IMG/VR virus record: IMGVR_UViG_3300044837_000078
Location: 1 to 64,000 of that record
DNA from: a virus
Reading direction: 5' to 3' (one strand)
Length of the DNA: 64,000 nt
Shown here: piece by piece, positions 40,453-48,446 of the stretch
Position numbering within the stretch: the stretch's first letter is position 1
How the letters are laid out: each line of letters begins with the position of its first letter
Position numbers and translations under genes: made by a program
Notes under the pieces: model-generated
What the model was told of the DNA's origin: nothing
What the model saw: the letters and a program-made list of their open reading frames with translations, nothing else
Database searches by the model: none

Positions 40453-40727
40453 ACAAAAAATTGGCTAAGGAAAAGAGTATTGCTGGCGAAATCAGCGTTG
40501 GCGAGTTGCGCAAGATGATCGCGACTGCCAGACCGCGCGGGGGCATGAGTCGGGTCAATCCTCAGTTCACGCTAGAGCAAACTTGTGACATTTTCGAGAA
40601 GGCGTTGACCGGCCGCGACGATACCGAAATTCCATCTGGAATGCGGCTAGATACTTATCGTCAGCAGATGGTGCCTAGCCGCGACAGTCTGATAATACGC
40701 AATATTTTGCGAGATTGCGCATCATGA
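40449..40727 (+). CDS. Hypothetical 92-residue protein
   Basis: MNKKLAKEKSIAGEISVGEL with a basic middle and helical C-terminus. Overlaps both neighbours by 4 bases. Confidence 0.65.
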   Translation: MNKKLAKEKSIAGEISVGELRKMIATARPRGGMSRVNPQFTLEQTCDIFEKALTGRDDTEIPSGMRLDTYRQQMVPSRDSLIIRNILRDCAS

Positions 40728-41680
40728 CCCAATCCCCCGATACCAAACCCGAGACAGCCCGCGCCGTTGAACCCAGGGCCGATGCCGGAGGGGCACTGGC
40801 GGAGGAACCGTTTGAAATGTCAGAAGACGTGCAAACCGAATACGAGCGCGGCATCGAAGACGGCAAAACGCGTATGCGTAGCTTGGCTGACGATGTTCTG
40901 GCGCGGGCGCGGGCAGACGAACTTGAAATCGAAGCTCTCAAAGCGCGGGTTGATGATTTGAACCGTCGTCTTCGCACCCCCGCACTTCCCGCAGCGGGTG
41001 AGGTGCTGAGCAAGGTTCTTAGTAGATGGCAGGAAAAGCTTGCTGACTTAGAGGACATGAAGCGGCGGGGCGACTTAACCAAAGATTGGGGAGAATGCTC
41101 TCTCATCAATGCGCGCACCATCGTTCAAGATTTAACCGCCGCCCTCGCCCTTCTGCAATCGAAGGAGGCGGGGCGCTGTAGAAATTGGGCCGGCGACTGC
41201 GCGGCCTTTACCGATCATGGCATTGTTTGCGACTCCTGTTCGTCATTCCAAGCTTCACCTGTCCCGCAAGGGCAAGAGCCTCGCACTATTACACTCACGC
41301 CGCCGACGCCGGATCAGGTTGAATATCTGAGGGGCCTCGCGGCTGAAAATCCCGGCGCTAAAATCTTCGAACACAAGTGGTTAAACCCGAACTGCATTGA
41401 AAACGGTTGCCAGTCTCCCGCCCCGACCGGAGTTGCGCCGGTAGCATCGGGGGGCAGTCCGGTGGCGGATGAGTTGGGACAAACCGCCGGCGATGTTTAT
41501 GGTGTTTCAACGGTCCGCCCCACCGGAGCGCTGCGGAAGGGGCTAACTGAAATCGCCGAAGCTTGTGAGAAAGCCGCGCATCCGTTCGCCCCGGTTTGCC
41601 TTTCGGAAATACACTTGGACAGCTTGCAACAGATTGCGGCAAAAGCACGCGCCACCCTCGCCGCATCGGATCGGGAGTAG
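40724..41680 (+). CDS. Hypothetical 318-residue coiled-coil protein with Cys cluster
   Basis: The N-terminal 120 residues form a Glu/Arg-rich coiled coil (DELEIEALKARVDDLNRRLR). A Cys cluster CRNWAGDC...CDSC (about residues 150-172) may bind zinc. The C-terminal half is Pro/Ala-rich with a final helical domain (LHLDS-type QQIAAKARATLAA). Modular and probably assembled from exchanged phage pieces. Confidence 0.65.
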   Translation: MTQSPDTKPETARAVEPRADAGGALAEEPFEMSEDVQTEYERGIEDGKTRMRSLADDVLARARADELEIEALKARVDDLNRRLRTPALPAAGEVLSKVLSRWQEKLADLEDMKRRGDLTKDWGECSLINARTIVQDLTAALALLQSKEAGRCRNWAGDCAAFTDHGIVCDSCSSFQASPVPQGQEPRTITLTPPTPDQVEYLRGLAAENPGAKIFEHKWLNPNCIENGCQSPAPTGVAPVASGGSPVADELGQTAGDVYGVSTVRPTGALRKGLTEIAEACEKAAHPFAPVCLSEIHLDSLQQIAAKARATLAASDRE

Positions 41681-41684
41681 CGGG

Positions 41685-41744
41685 ATGGCAATCAAACTCA
41701 AGGTGCATGAACGCTGCCAACGGTGCGGACGGATCGCAGCATGA
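41685..41744 (+). CDS. 19-residue CxxC micro-peptide
   Basis: MAIKLKVHERCQRCGRIAA, in ATGA overlap with the next gene. One CxxC pair; too short for certainty. Confidence 0.3.
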   Translation: MAIKLKVHERCQRCGRIAA

Positions 41745-41968
41745 GCTATGAATACATCAAGCGCGCCTATTCGGTCGAATTAAAGGTCGGCCAGCGCGTC
41801 AGGCATCAGGTAACCAACCGCGACGGATCGGTGGCGCGCGAAAGCAAGAGCCAATCGCATTACGCAATGGTCCGCTTCGACGGCGATAAACATTCGCTGC
41901 CCTGCCATCCGTTGGAATTGGATGTTCCCGCTGATGGGGCGCTGCGCTCTGATGGAGAAACGAAGTGA
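41741..41968 (+). CDS. Hypothetical 75-residue SH3-like protein
   Basis: MSYEYIKRAYSVELKVGQRV, then RHQVTNRDGSVAR and VRFDGDKHSLPCHPLEL suggest a small beta barrel. The ATG overlaps the micro-peptide stop. Confidence 0.62.
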   Translation: MSYEYIKRAYSVELKVGQRVRHQVTNRDGSVARESKSQSHYAMVRFDGDKHSLPCHPLELDVPADGALRSDGETK

Positions 41969-42339
41969 AAACCGTGAGCCACATAATGTTAATCGGGCCG
42001 CCAATTTTCCCGATTTTTAATGAGCATTTACTGACAAGCATGGAGCCGATCAATGACGCCGACATAGTGCCATTTATCCGAAGCGACAACGCCGACATGA
42101 ACTTCGCGACAAACTGCGCATGGAGTTCGGACACCGAATGGTTCTTCGTCGTGCTGCCAGAAGGTATCGCCCTTTGGAACGTCTATAGCCGCAATGGGCT
42201 CCTATGCCAAAAACAAAGCGGCTCGTTCATCGGCCATTGTCTCGATAGCGGATTATTGAGCAGCAGTATCCGAAAACGGGGCGAACGTCCGAACGTTAAG
42301 CACACCGCGCTGCGCTCTGATGAGGAACGGGATGGATAG
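41965..42339 (+). CDS. Hypothetical 124-residue protein
   Basis: GTG start overlapping the previous stop. The sequence is beta-rich with SSDTEWFFVVLPEGIALWNV. Base composition is noticeably less GC-rich than its neighbours, suggesting a later acquisition. Confidence 0.58.
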   Translation: MKTVSHIMLIGPPIFPIFNEHLLTSMEPINDADIVPFIRSDNADMNFATNCAWSSDTEWFFVVLPEGIALWNVYSRNGLLCQKQSGSFIGHCLDSGLLSSSIRKRGERPNVKHTALRSDEERDG

Positions 42340-42499
42340 TTTCCTTTGGTGGTCAGGTGCTGTGGCTTGGGGCGCCCTTGGTGTTGCCGGGTTTCTCGGC
42401 ATTTCAGATAAAATCATCGAATACACGGTCAATAGCTTGTGGACGCAGCGCGAGTTTCTGGCATTCGTCGCGGACCGTCTGAAAAGGAGCCGCATATGA
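42332..42499 (+). CDS. Small 55-residue membrane-associated protein
   Basis: MDSFLWWSGAVAWGALGVAG has one hydrophobic span, followed by a charged helix (WTQREFLAFVADRLKRSR). Overlaps the previous stop by 8 bases and the next start by ATGA, which supports it as a gene. Confidence 0.55.
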   Translation: MDSFLWWSGAVAWGALGVAGFLGISDKIIEYTVNSLWTQREFLAFVADRLKRSRI

Positions 42500-42750
42500 G
42501 CGACAAGGAAGAAACCATCGGCGAGTTAATCGAGAAAAAACGAGCGGCTGGTTACGATCCTGAATTTGAGGCTCGACTAGCGAAAATATGGCTATGTCCA
42601 AACTGCCAACGCCGCGCAACAATCCTTGAACTCCTGTTCGCTCCCAACAGAGGCATGGCCTGCCCACGCTGCTTATCCGAAGAAATCGAGCCTATCGATG
42701 GCGGCAATCCTGATCTCTCAGTAATTGTTGGAGGAAAACCCCTCCGATGA
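42496..42750 (+). CDS. Zinc-ribbon protein
   Basis: 84 residues, MSDKEETIGELIEKKRAAGY then CPNCQRRATI and CPRCLSEEIEP: two CxxC pairs of a classic ribbon. ATGA overlap with the upstream gene. Confidence 0.68.
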   Translation: MSDKEETIGELIEKKRAAGYDPEFEARLAKIWLCPNCQRRATILELLFAPNRGMACPRCLSEEIEPIDGGNPDLSVIVGGKPLR

Positions 42751-42812
42751 CCGATGACCGTCAAACCTTGCCGAGCGGTGCGGTGAACCAAATGTTTGAA
42801 ATGCGGGAGTGA
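42747..42812 (+). CDS. 21-residue micro-peptide
   Basis: MTDDRQTLPSGAVNQMFEMR E, in ATGA overlap with the upstream stop; only gene-chain position supports it. Confidence 0.25.
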   Translation: MTDDRQTLPSGAVNQMFEMRE

Positions 42813-42815
42813 GAG

Positions 42816-43025
42816 ATGACATCTGCACAGAAAGCTATTGTAGCACTCCGCAAACCAGATGCCACACTTGCGCGGGTGCCAAATACTATTCGTCAATCCA
42901 TCGCGGACATTATAGAGGAACAAAATCGCAAGGTCGATAAGTGCGGTTTAGCCCTGATGATGATTGCAGAAGGGTGTGCCGATCCGGCCGGATTTGCCGC
43001 GAAGATAATGCGCGAACTGCCGTGA
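42816..43025 (+). CDS. Hypothetical 69-residue protein
   Basis: MTSAQKAIVALRKPDATLAR, then a helical part with CGLALMMIAEGCADPAGF; GAGAG ribosome site. Confidence 0.6.
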   Translation: MTSAQKAIVALRKPDATLARVPNTIRQSIADIIEEQNRKVDKCGLALMMIAEGCADPAGFAAKIMRELP

Positions 43026-43068
43026 CCCTCCCCACCTTAACCCTTGAGCCATTAGAGATGGAGACGAG

Positions 43069-43428
43069 ATGAAACCTACAACACAGATCGCGCTCGATTG
43101 GGCCTGCCGCAGCTTTGGCACTGAGCATGTCTACAATTTTCCGATCCGCGCGCTGCGGGTCGCGGAGGAAGCCGTGGAACTGGCGCAAGCCTATCGCATT
43201 CCGAAAGAGAAGATGCTGGACCTGGTTGAGATCGTCTACAGCCGACCTCCGGGCGAGCCAGATCAGGAACTAGGCGGCGTCGCCATGACGGCTGAGGTTC
43301 TTGCCGCTGCGCACGGCCACGACTTGAACGCCTACTTCGAAATCGAACTGCGGCGCGTGCTGGCGAAATCTACCGAACATTTTGCGAGGCGCAACCAAGA
43401 CAAGATCGATATTGGACTGACCGCCTAG
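43069..43428 (+). CDS. MazG-like NTP pyrophosphohydrolase
   Basis: 119 residues with the MazG-fold active-site helices: ALRVAEEAVELAQAYRIPK and ELGGVAMTAEVLA (E-x-x-E-L and E-L-G-G pattern), then HFARRNQDKIDIG. Such enzymes hydrolyse nucleoside triphosphates, and phage copies may adjust nucleotide pools or the stringent response. Confidence 0.82.
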   Translation: MKPTTQIALDWACRSFGTEHVYNFPIRALRVAEEAVELAQAYRIPKEKMLDLVEIVYSRPPGEPDQELGGVAMTAEVLAAAHGHDLNAYFEIELRRVLAKSTEHFARRNQDKIDIGLTA

Positions 43429-43467
43429 ACTTTCACCCGACAGCGCCGATGCTGATGCGAGAAAGAG

Positions 43468-44247
43468 ATGAACTGTAGGAAAGCATTGGCCATCGATTTG
43501 TATTGCGGGCTTGGCGGCTGGACGGACGGCCTGCTTGCCGAGGGCTTTGACGTGATCGGTTTCGATATCACTCGGCACGCCTACGGCGAGCATCGCTATC
43601 CGGCGCAACTCGTCATCCAGGACGTTCGCACGTTGCACGGCTCGCAATTCAAGAGTGCTGACCTGATCGTCGCATCGCCGCCATGCCAGGCATACAGCTA
43701 TCGGGCGATGCCGTGGAAACGCGCGAAGGCTTTGCCGCCGCCGTGCAACGCGCTTTTCGAAACGTGCTTCCGAATCCAGCGTGAAGCCTGCGAGGCCGCC
43801 GGGCGGCATATCCCGCTGATCGTGGAGAACGTGCGCGGTGCCCAGAAATGGGTCGGGCGAGCGCGCTGGAACTACGGCTCGTTCTATCTATGGGGCGACG
43901 TGCCAGCGCTGATGCCGGTAACGTTCAAGGGCGTGAAGGTGCCCAGCTTTCGTTTCGATGGCAGTGGAAGATCATTCCAGAGCGAATCGGTGAAGGTCGC
44001 GGGACTGAATTTCAGCAATTACGGAAAGCCGGGCTACAAAGCTCAGGCTTTCAACACGACCGCAGAGCAGCGCTTACGAGGCGAATACGGCGGCAACTTC
44101 GGCTGGGACGGCTCGCCGCTTCGTCGTGGCAATTCCAAATCCCCCGGCCGCAAGATGGCGTCCGCCATGATCGCAAAGATTCCGCTGCCGTTAAGCCGGT
44201 ATATCGCCGCGACTTTCCGTCCTCAAATCGCACAGGCCGCAGAATGA
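43468..44247 (+). CDS. DNA cytosine-5 methyltransferase
   Basis: 259 residues. Motif I AIDLYCGLGGWTDGLLAEGF, motif IV ASPPCQAYS (Cys73) and motif VI IVENVRGAQ (120-126) are present. The target-recognition part is short. It probably protects phage DNA from restriction; the recognition sequence cannot be read from the protein. Confidence 0.88.
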   Translation: MNCRKALAIDLYCGLGGWTDGLLAEGFDVIGFDITRHAYGEHRYPAQLVIQDVRTLHGSQFKSADLIVASPPCQAYSYRAMPWKRAKALPPPCNALFETCFRIQREACEAAGRHIPLIVENVRGAQKWVGRARWNYGSFYLWGDVPALMPVTFKGVKVPSFRFDGSGRSFQSESVKVAGLNFSNYGKPGYKAQAFNTTAEQRLRGEYGGNFGWDGSPLRRGNSKSPGRKMASAMIAKIPLPLSRYIAATFRPQIAQAAE

Positions 44248-44330
44248 CCCGCCCGCCCCTCACGCTGGAGAGGTTGCCGCTGTACCCGACAGAAGCCGAG
44301 TACGCGCGGGCGATATTGGGGGGACGATGA
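44244..44330 (+). CDS. 28-residue small protein
   Basis: MTRPPLTLERLPLYPTEAEY ARAILGGR; ATGA overlaps at both ends. Chain position and sensible composition support it. Confidence 0.45.
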   Translation: MTRPPLTLERLPLYPTEAEYARAILGGR

Positions 44331-44476
44331 CGCTGCCCTCGACCTATCCGCGCCAGCCGCGCCGCTTCAACTGCCTTCGCTGTGGCTGCGAGGTCTACCG
44401 GCCGGAGAGCGACCGCTTCGATGACTGGATCTGTTTAAATTGCAGGTACGGGCGGGTGAGGCCGGAGGAAGCATGA
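44327..44476 (+). CDS. 49-residue zinc-ribbon protein
   Basis: MTLPSTYPRQPRRFNCLRCG, then WICLNCRYGR: two CxxC pairs. Overlaps both neighbours by ATGA. Confidence 0.6.
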   Translation: MTLPSTYPRQPRRFNCLRCGCEVYRPESDRFDDWICLNCRYGRVRPEEA

Positions 44477-44646
44477 TCGACCGACAGCACGGCAAGCTTA
44501 TCTTTGAGTGTGACAGCTGCGATGAAACGCTGACGTGTGACACCGACAATTTCAACGAGGCTTGGAACGAGGCTAAGCGCGAGGGCTGGCGCTCGCGCAA
44601 GATCGGCGACGAATGGGTCCACGGCTGCCCGAGTTGCGGGGTTTGA
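44473..44646 (+). CDS. 57-residue zinc-ribbon protein
   Basis: FECDSCDETLTCDTDNF and VHGCPSCGV give two or more CxxC pairs. A similar small protein is common in phages next to integrase genes. Confidence 0.65.
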   Translation: MIDRQHGKLIFECDSCDETLTCDTDNFNEAWNEAKREGWRSRKIGDEWVHGCPSCGV

Positions 44647-44918
44647 TGACCAAGCTACAGAACACACTCGCCTATCCGCCCCGTGGCATGTGCGCCGATC
44701 GGGCTGCGGCCTATTGCGACCTGTCAAAAACAAAATTCCTGGAGGGTGTGAATAGTGGGACTTGGCCGCCCGCAAAGGATGTAGATGGCGCACCAAGGTG
44801 GGATCGTCGGGAACTCGACGCTGCCTGGGATGCCTTGGATTATCGAAAGAAGGCCAGCAGTCGCGTCAAGACGGTGAGCGAACTGCTGGAGAAACTTGGT
44901 GGGGGCGGTGGACATTGA
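44646..44918 (+). CDS. Excisionase / AlpA-like DNA-binding protein
   Basis: 90 residues. MCADRAAAYCDLSKTKFLEG then WPPAKDVDGAPRWDRRELDA matches the winged-helix AlpA/MerR-type excisionase fold (R-A-A-x-Y...W-x-x-x-x-L). It precedes and overlaps the integrase gene, as recombination directionality factors often do. Confidence 0.82.
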   Translation: MTKLQNTLAYPPRGMCADRAAAYCDLSKTKFLEGVNSGTWPPAKDVDGAPRWDRRELDAAWDALDYRKKASSRVKTVSELLEKLGGGGGH

Positions 44919-45960
44919 GTTTGTAAATAGCTTTGAGGACCGACATGGTCATTGGCGCTACTATTTTCGAAAGAACGGCAAGCGCTACGCGCTGCCTGGT
45001 GCGCCAGGCACGAAGGTTTTCACGGAAGCTTATGACGCTCTGTGCGCCGAGCATGCGCCGCACGTCCTGCTGAAGAACAGGGGACCGAAGGCTCTGATTG
45101 ACGGGTCGATCAATTGGATCATTGCCGAGTATAAAAAGTCGGGTAGCTGGAGCAATCTCGCTGACACGACGAAGGAAGTCTATAATCGTCGTTTCGATTG
45201 GCTGAAGCAACATTGCGGCACGGCGCAATTCAAGTCGATGACAGAGCGCGACGTGCGAACAATCAGAAATCTGTTCAAGGACAGGACAACCGTTGCAGAC
45301 GCGATGGTCGAGAAGATCGGCATGCTTTGGGGCTTTGCGAAAGAGCATCTCGACATGGCCGAACTTGGCCCTAACCCGACGAAGGAAGTGGCCTCGCTGC
45401 ACAAGGGCAGCACGCCGCACCCGAAATGGCCGGAGGCGCTTTGCAAAGCTTTTGAGCAACTCAACAACCCGCGCATGGTGCGTGCGTACTACCTTCTGCG
45501 CTACACCGGTCAACGCCGTTCCGATGTCGTGAAGATGCAGCCGCGGATGTTCGACGGCTCGGCAATCGAGGTCGTCCAGCAAAAAACCGGAACCTACTGC
45601 TGGATCCCCTGCCATCAGAACCTGCGTGACCACCTGACGGCGACCGGCATAGACGATCCATACCTGTTGACGCACTCGCTGGGCGGTCGCTACCAGGCGA
45701 CCAGCCTGACGAACCTCATCATCATCGAATGCAAGAAACTGGGCTTTCCCGGGTTCTCACCGCACGGTCTGCGGCACCTGGCCGGAGCCGCGCTGGCGGA
45801 GGCCGGCTGCACGGTCGACGAGATCATGTCGATCCTGGGCCATAAGACCGAAGGCGAGGCGAGGGTCTATGTCCAGCAGGCCAACCGCAAGGTCATGGCG
45901 TCGTCCGGTGTCCTGAAATGGGAACAAAAGTCGAAAGGAAGTGGCAAACCGGTGTCCTAA
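44896..45960 (+). CDS. int: Tyrosine integrase
   Basis: 354 residues (TTG start behind GGAG; a GTG at 44908 is the alternative). The catalytic set is present: Arg207 (LRYTGQRRSDVV), Lys230 (VQQKTG), His290-x-x-Arg293 (SPHGLRHLAG), His316 (ILGHKT) and Tyr325 (ARVYVQQ). The N-terminal arm-binding and core-binding regions precede. The gene ends 33 bases before the attP core, so it acts on that site. Confidence 0.93.
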   Translation: MVGAVDIEFVNSFEDRHGHWRYYFRKNGKRYALPGAPGTKVFTEAYDALCAEHAPHVLLKNRGPKALIDGSINWIIAEYKKSGSWSNLADTTKEVYNRRFDWLKQHCGTAQFKSMTERDVRTIRNLFKDRTTVADAMVEKIGMLWGFAKEHLDMAELGPNPTKEVASLHKGSTPHPKWPEALCKAFEQLNNPRMVRAYYLLRYTGQRRSDVVKMQPRMFDGSAIEVVQQKTGTYCWIPCHQNLRDHLTATGIDDPYLLTHSLGGRYQATSLTNLIIIECKKLGFPGFSPHGLRHLAGAALAEAGCTVDEIMSILGHKTEGEARVYVQQANRKVMASSGVLKWEQKSKGSGKPVS

Positions 45961-46114
45961 AATAGTGGCTACCCCATTGATCCAACTAAATCTTGGCGAT
46001 CCCAGCAGGATTCGCCCTAACCCTAGAAATCATTCAGCTTTTTCAATCGGAGTGGCAACCCTTTGACCGTATCAAGTATTGATAGCGTTGCAGAAAAACG
46101 ACCATTGGCAACCC
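45941..46114. repeat. Arm-type integrase repeats flanking attP
   Basis: Four direct copies of about GTGGCAACCC: 45941-45950 (GTGGCAAACC), 45965-45974 (GTGGCTACCC), 46052-46061 (GTGGCAACCC) and 46105-46114 (TTGGCAACCC). Two lie on each side of the tRNA-like core, as arm-type binding sites do. Confidence 0.65.
45994..46014. other. attP core: 3' end of a tRNA gene
   Basis: On the minus strand the sequence begins CGAATCCTGC and ends GGGATCGCCA: the T-loop, T-stem, acceptor and CCA end of a tRNA. No other tRNA part is present, so this is a phage-borne copy that restores the tRNA on integration. It lies 33 bases after the integrase stop. G73 before CCA would fit several tRNAs (for example serine); the exact target is unknown. 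Confidence 0.75.
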
Positions 46115-46485
46115 TAAAGGGCGGCCGAAGGTTAACTGAAGGCCTGCTTAAATCGGCCAGCGCTCGCCTCTTCAAATATGCGCGCAGGAGAGCATGGAAT
46201 TCGAAGGGGGCGATTCCCTTTGCTCTTTCCGTGGATGACGTTTTCGCTCGGCTTCGTGAAATTGACGGCAAGTGCGCCATCACAGGCCTTCCGCTGGATT
46301 TTGGTCGCCCGCTTGCTGGCCATGCCGGTCCGTTCAGCCCAAGTATTGACAGAAAAATCCCGGAGGTGGGCTATGTGCCAAACAATATCAGGATTGTCTG
46401 TTTAGCCGTTAACATGGCCCTCAGCTTCTGGGGTGACGACATCTTCGCGGTGGTGGCCGACGCGTATCTTCGGAAGCGGGTCTGA
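46063..46485 (+). CDS. HNH/endonuclease VII-like protein
   Basis: 140 residues with a TTG start behind CGGAG. GKCAITGLPLDF, FSPSIDRKIPEVGYVPNNIR and IVCLAVNMALSFWG follow the C-x-x-x-G...D-R...GY...N.(R)...N pattern of small HNH/endonuclease VII-type nucleases. It follows attP; base composition is lower in GC than its surroundings. Confidence 0.68.
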   Translation: MTVSSIDSVAEKRPLATLKGGRRLTEGLLKSASARLFKYARRRAWNSKGAIPFALSVDDVFARLREIDGKCAITGLPLDFGRPLAGHAGPFSPSIDRKIPEVGYVPNNIRIVCLAVNMALSFWGDDIFAVVADAYLRKRV

Positions 46486-46664
46486 CAGCCCAATTCTAAC
46501 GCCCCATGCGTTCCGGCGATGCCGGCGCTATCTCACCACTTGTTTCGGGCCAGACCACTCACGGGGCTTCCTACGGGGTTCCGGCATTTAGGCAACAAAA
46601 AAAGCCCCGCTGCCGGTGAGGGAGCGGGGCGTTTAACTTTTAGCCGGAAACCTAACGTGGTCGC
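46486..46664. other. Intergenic between convergent operons
   Basis: 179 bases with no gene apart from the terminator at 46596-46643. A weak pairing CCGGCGATGCCGG lies near 46515. Confidence 0.4.
46596..46643. terminator. Bidirectional terminator between early plus and late minus operons
   Basis: GCCCCGCT (46604-46611) pairs with AGCGGGGC (46623-46630). An A-run precedes it (U-run for the minus strand) and GTTTAACTTTT follows it (U-rich for the plus strand). Confidence 0.8.
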
Positions 46665-46898
46665 TTAGGTCAGGCTGCCTGGCATGCCATCTTCGGCACC
46701 CTTTGGCTTGTAGCGATGGGCGCCCTTTTGCCGATCGGGCTTACTGTCATCGTCAAGGATGCTCAGAACAAGCTGATCCCGGCCGATGATCTCGATCAGT
46801 CTTCCCAAAAGCGCTGTTTTGGACATGTTGCGGATGCGGGCGCAAGCATCGAGGTACGGCCCATATTCGTCAGGGATTTTTTTGAGAAAAGCCTGCAT
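46665..46898 (-). CDS. Hypothetical 77-residue protein
   Basis: MQAFLKKIPDEYGPYLDACA then a helical part (KTALLGRLIEIIGRDQLVLS) and a basic tail. Last gene of the lysis/tail operon before the terminator. Confidence 0.65.
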   Translation of the reverse strand: MQAFLKKIPDEYGPYLDACARIRNMSKTALLGRLIEIIGRDQLVLSILDDDSKPDRQKGAHRYKPKGAEDGMPGSLT

Positions 46899-47255
46899 CT
46901 AACCCATCGATCCCGGCATGAAGCACCTGATCTCGATCCGGTCCAGCGCACCATTGCTGTGATAGTAGATCGGCCACACCATGGTGCGTCCGGCTTTATT
47001 CGGTTCGGTAATCACGGCATCATCTGGCACGTTCCACCACTGCTCCTCGAGGCGGACGCGGTAGCGGCCGTCCTTGGATTCCCAGTCGACATCACTTAAC
47101 GCGGTGCCATCGGCATCGCTGCAACACAGCCCCTTGCCCGAGGCGAGATGGTTGAACCATTCCTTCAGCGGTGAAGCGGCATAGCGGCCGTCCAGATCGC
47201 GCGCCATCGCGGGAGCGCAGAGCAGCAGGATCGCGATCAACGCTCTGCCAAACAT
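46899..47255 (-). CDS. Secreted periplasmic protein
   Basis: 118 residues with a signal peptide (MFGRALIAILLLCAPAMARD) and a conserved-looking beta domain (GLCCSDADGTALSDVDWESK, then EEQWWNVPDDAVI). The ATG at 47255 has an AAGGAGG site. Similar secreted proteins occur in rhizobial genomes and prophages; function unknown. Confidence 0.72.
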   Translation of the reverse strand: MFGRALIAILLLCAPAMARDLDGRYAASPLKEWFNHLASGKGLCCSDADGTALSDVDWESKDGRYRVRLEEQWWNVPDDAVITEPNKAGRTMVWPIYYHSNGALDRIEIRCFMPGSMG

Positions 47256-47452
47256 CGCCTTGCCTCCTTGATCGTCTCTTCCGAATATCCGTGCTCCCGC
47301 GCCCATTTCTCCGCAGCCTTGATACCTTGCTTGGCAAACGGCGCGTAGCTCAACTTGATGAGCCAGCAAGGCGCAGCTTGGGCAGGGAATGGCATCAGGA
47401 GGGCGGCCAAGAGCGCGAGGGCCGACAGGGCCGGAACCTGCCTGCTACTCAT
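47237..47452 (-). CDS. Small secreted protein
   Basis: 71 residues: a signal peptide (SALALLAALLMPFPAQAAPC) then a helical basic part (KQGIKAAEKWAREHGYSEET). Overlaps both neighbours. Confidence 0.65.
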   Translation of the reverse strand: MSSRQVPALSALALLAALLMPFPAQAAPCWLIKLSYAPFAKQGIKAAEKWAREHGYSEETIKEARRCLAER

Positions 47453-47738
47453 GGCGCTTGCGATAGTTTCGATACTTCCAATATTCGTGCTTATCTCCGA
47501 AGTCGGAATCGACCCAGCTTTCCCACTTGCGTTCGACCCAGCCCCATTTGAGATATCTCATCTTGCCGTCCTTGATTTCGCTATTGTCGTAAGCATCCAC
47601 ATAGACCGGACGCCACGCGAAATAAGGTTGCCAGTCAGCTCTCGGAGCCGATCCATAGGCAGCGTTGATGGCGAACACGATTACGATCACCACCAACACT
47701 CCGCATGTCACCATCACATAGTCGCGCGTCGTCAGCAT
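47445..47738 (-). CDS. Single-span membrane protein
   Basis: 97 residues starting MLTTRDYVMVTCGVLVVIVI; one N-terminal span then a Trp/Tyr-rich periplasmic domain (WGWVERKWESWVDSDFGDKH). Part of the lysis-side membrane gene cluster. Confidence 0.65.
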   Translation of the reverse strand: MLTTRDYVMVTCGVLVVIVIVFAINAAYGSAPRADWQPYFAWRPVYVDAYDNSEIKDGKMRYLKWGWVERKWESWVDSDFGDKHEYWKYRNYRKRHE

Positions 47739-47783
47739 CCCTTGCACACTCCCGGCTTGAACGGCTCGATCGGCTGATAGTCG

Positions 47784-48002
47784 CTATCTGAGAGAGGGAA
47801 AGTGCATGCTGCTGCCGCCTCCCGACAGCAGCGTCAGCGCGCCGATCAGGCAGAGAATCAAAACTATCGCCCACACCGCCTGTTCAATGCGAGGAGGGAT
47901 TGGCGCGAACAGCTTGACCACGTAAAGGGCAAGCCACACGACGCCAAGCAACACGATGACCCCGATCAGGAGCCATAAGATAGCGATTGCAAGTCCGATC
48001 AT
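47784..48002 (-). CDS. Two-span small membrane protein, holin candidate
   Basis: 72 residues with two strong spans (LAIAILWLLIGVIVLLGVVW and AVWAIVLILCLIGALTLL) joined by a short basic loop and a short polar C-terminus. This is the class II holin layout; its place among spanin and endolysin genes agrees. Not proven. Confidence 0.6.
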   Translation of the reverse strand: MIGLAIAILWLLIGVIVLLGVVWLALYVVKLFAPIPPRIEQAVWAIVLILCLIGALTLLSGGGSSMHFPSLR

Positions 48003-48014
48003 GACGGTTCTCCT

Positions 48015-48446
48015 TTAGTCGATGACATTGAATGGAATATCGGGCGTCTGTACCTTAAGCGGCCAGATATGGTGCAACGGGTTGCAGACGTATTCGGCGT
48101 TGGACCGGTACAGCTTTGGCCCCGGCTGCATTTCTTCTGGCAGAAAGAACGTCCGCTCCAGAAATGTGTCACCCATCTTTATCGTCGTGAGCGCAGCCGT
48201 CGGATCGTAGGAAACCGTAGCGCCGGTCTTGGCGTCGACGATGGTCCGCACGATGATGCCCGGGCACAGACGGTTTATTGTTAATTGCCAGTGCACCGTG
48301 ACCTGGCGCCCAGCATGCGACGGATTGGGGATGACGTAGCTTTCGCTGATGATGTAGCTGTAGGGCGGTGTGGTGTCCGCAACCATGTAAGAAACCCATC
48401 CGAACAGGGAAGCAATGATGCAACCGACGATCCAAAACCGCTTCAT
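48015..48446 (-). CDS. Membrane-anchored periplasmic protein
   Basis: 143 residues from MKRFWIVGCIIASLFGWVSY: an N-terminal anchor then a beta-rich domain with two cysteines (RLCPGIIVRTIV, YVCNPLHHIWPL). The ATG overlaps the previous stop (ATGA). Confidence 0.65.
   Translation of the reverse strand: MKRFWIVGCIIASLFGWVSYMVADTTPPYSYIISESYVIPNPSHAGRQVTVHWQLTINRLCPGIIVRTIVDAKTGATVSYDPTAALTTIKMGDTFLERTFFLPEEMQPGPKLYRSNAEYVCNPLHHIWPLKVQTPDIPFNVID

Noticed and set aside
45994-46014. Complete tRNA gene
   Set aside because: Only the T-arm to CCA end is present; no D-arm or anticodon arm upstream on the minus strand.
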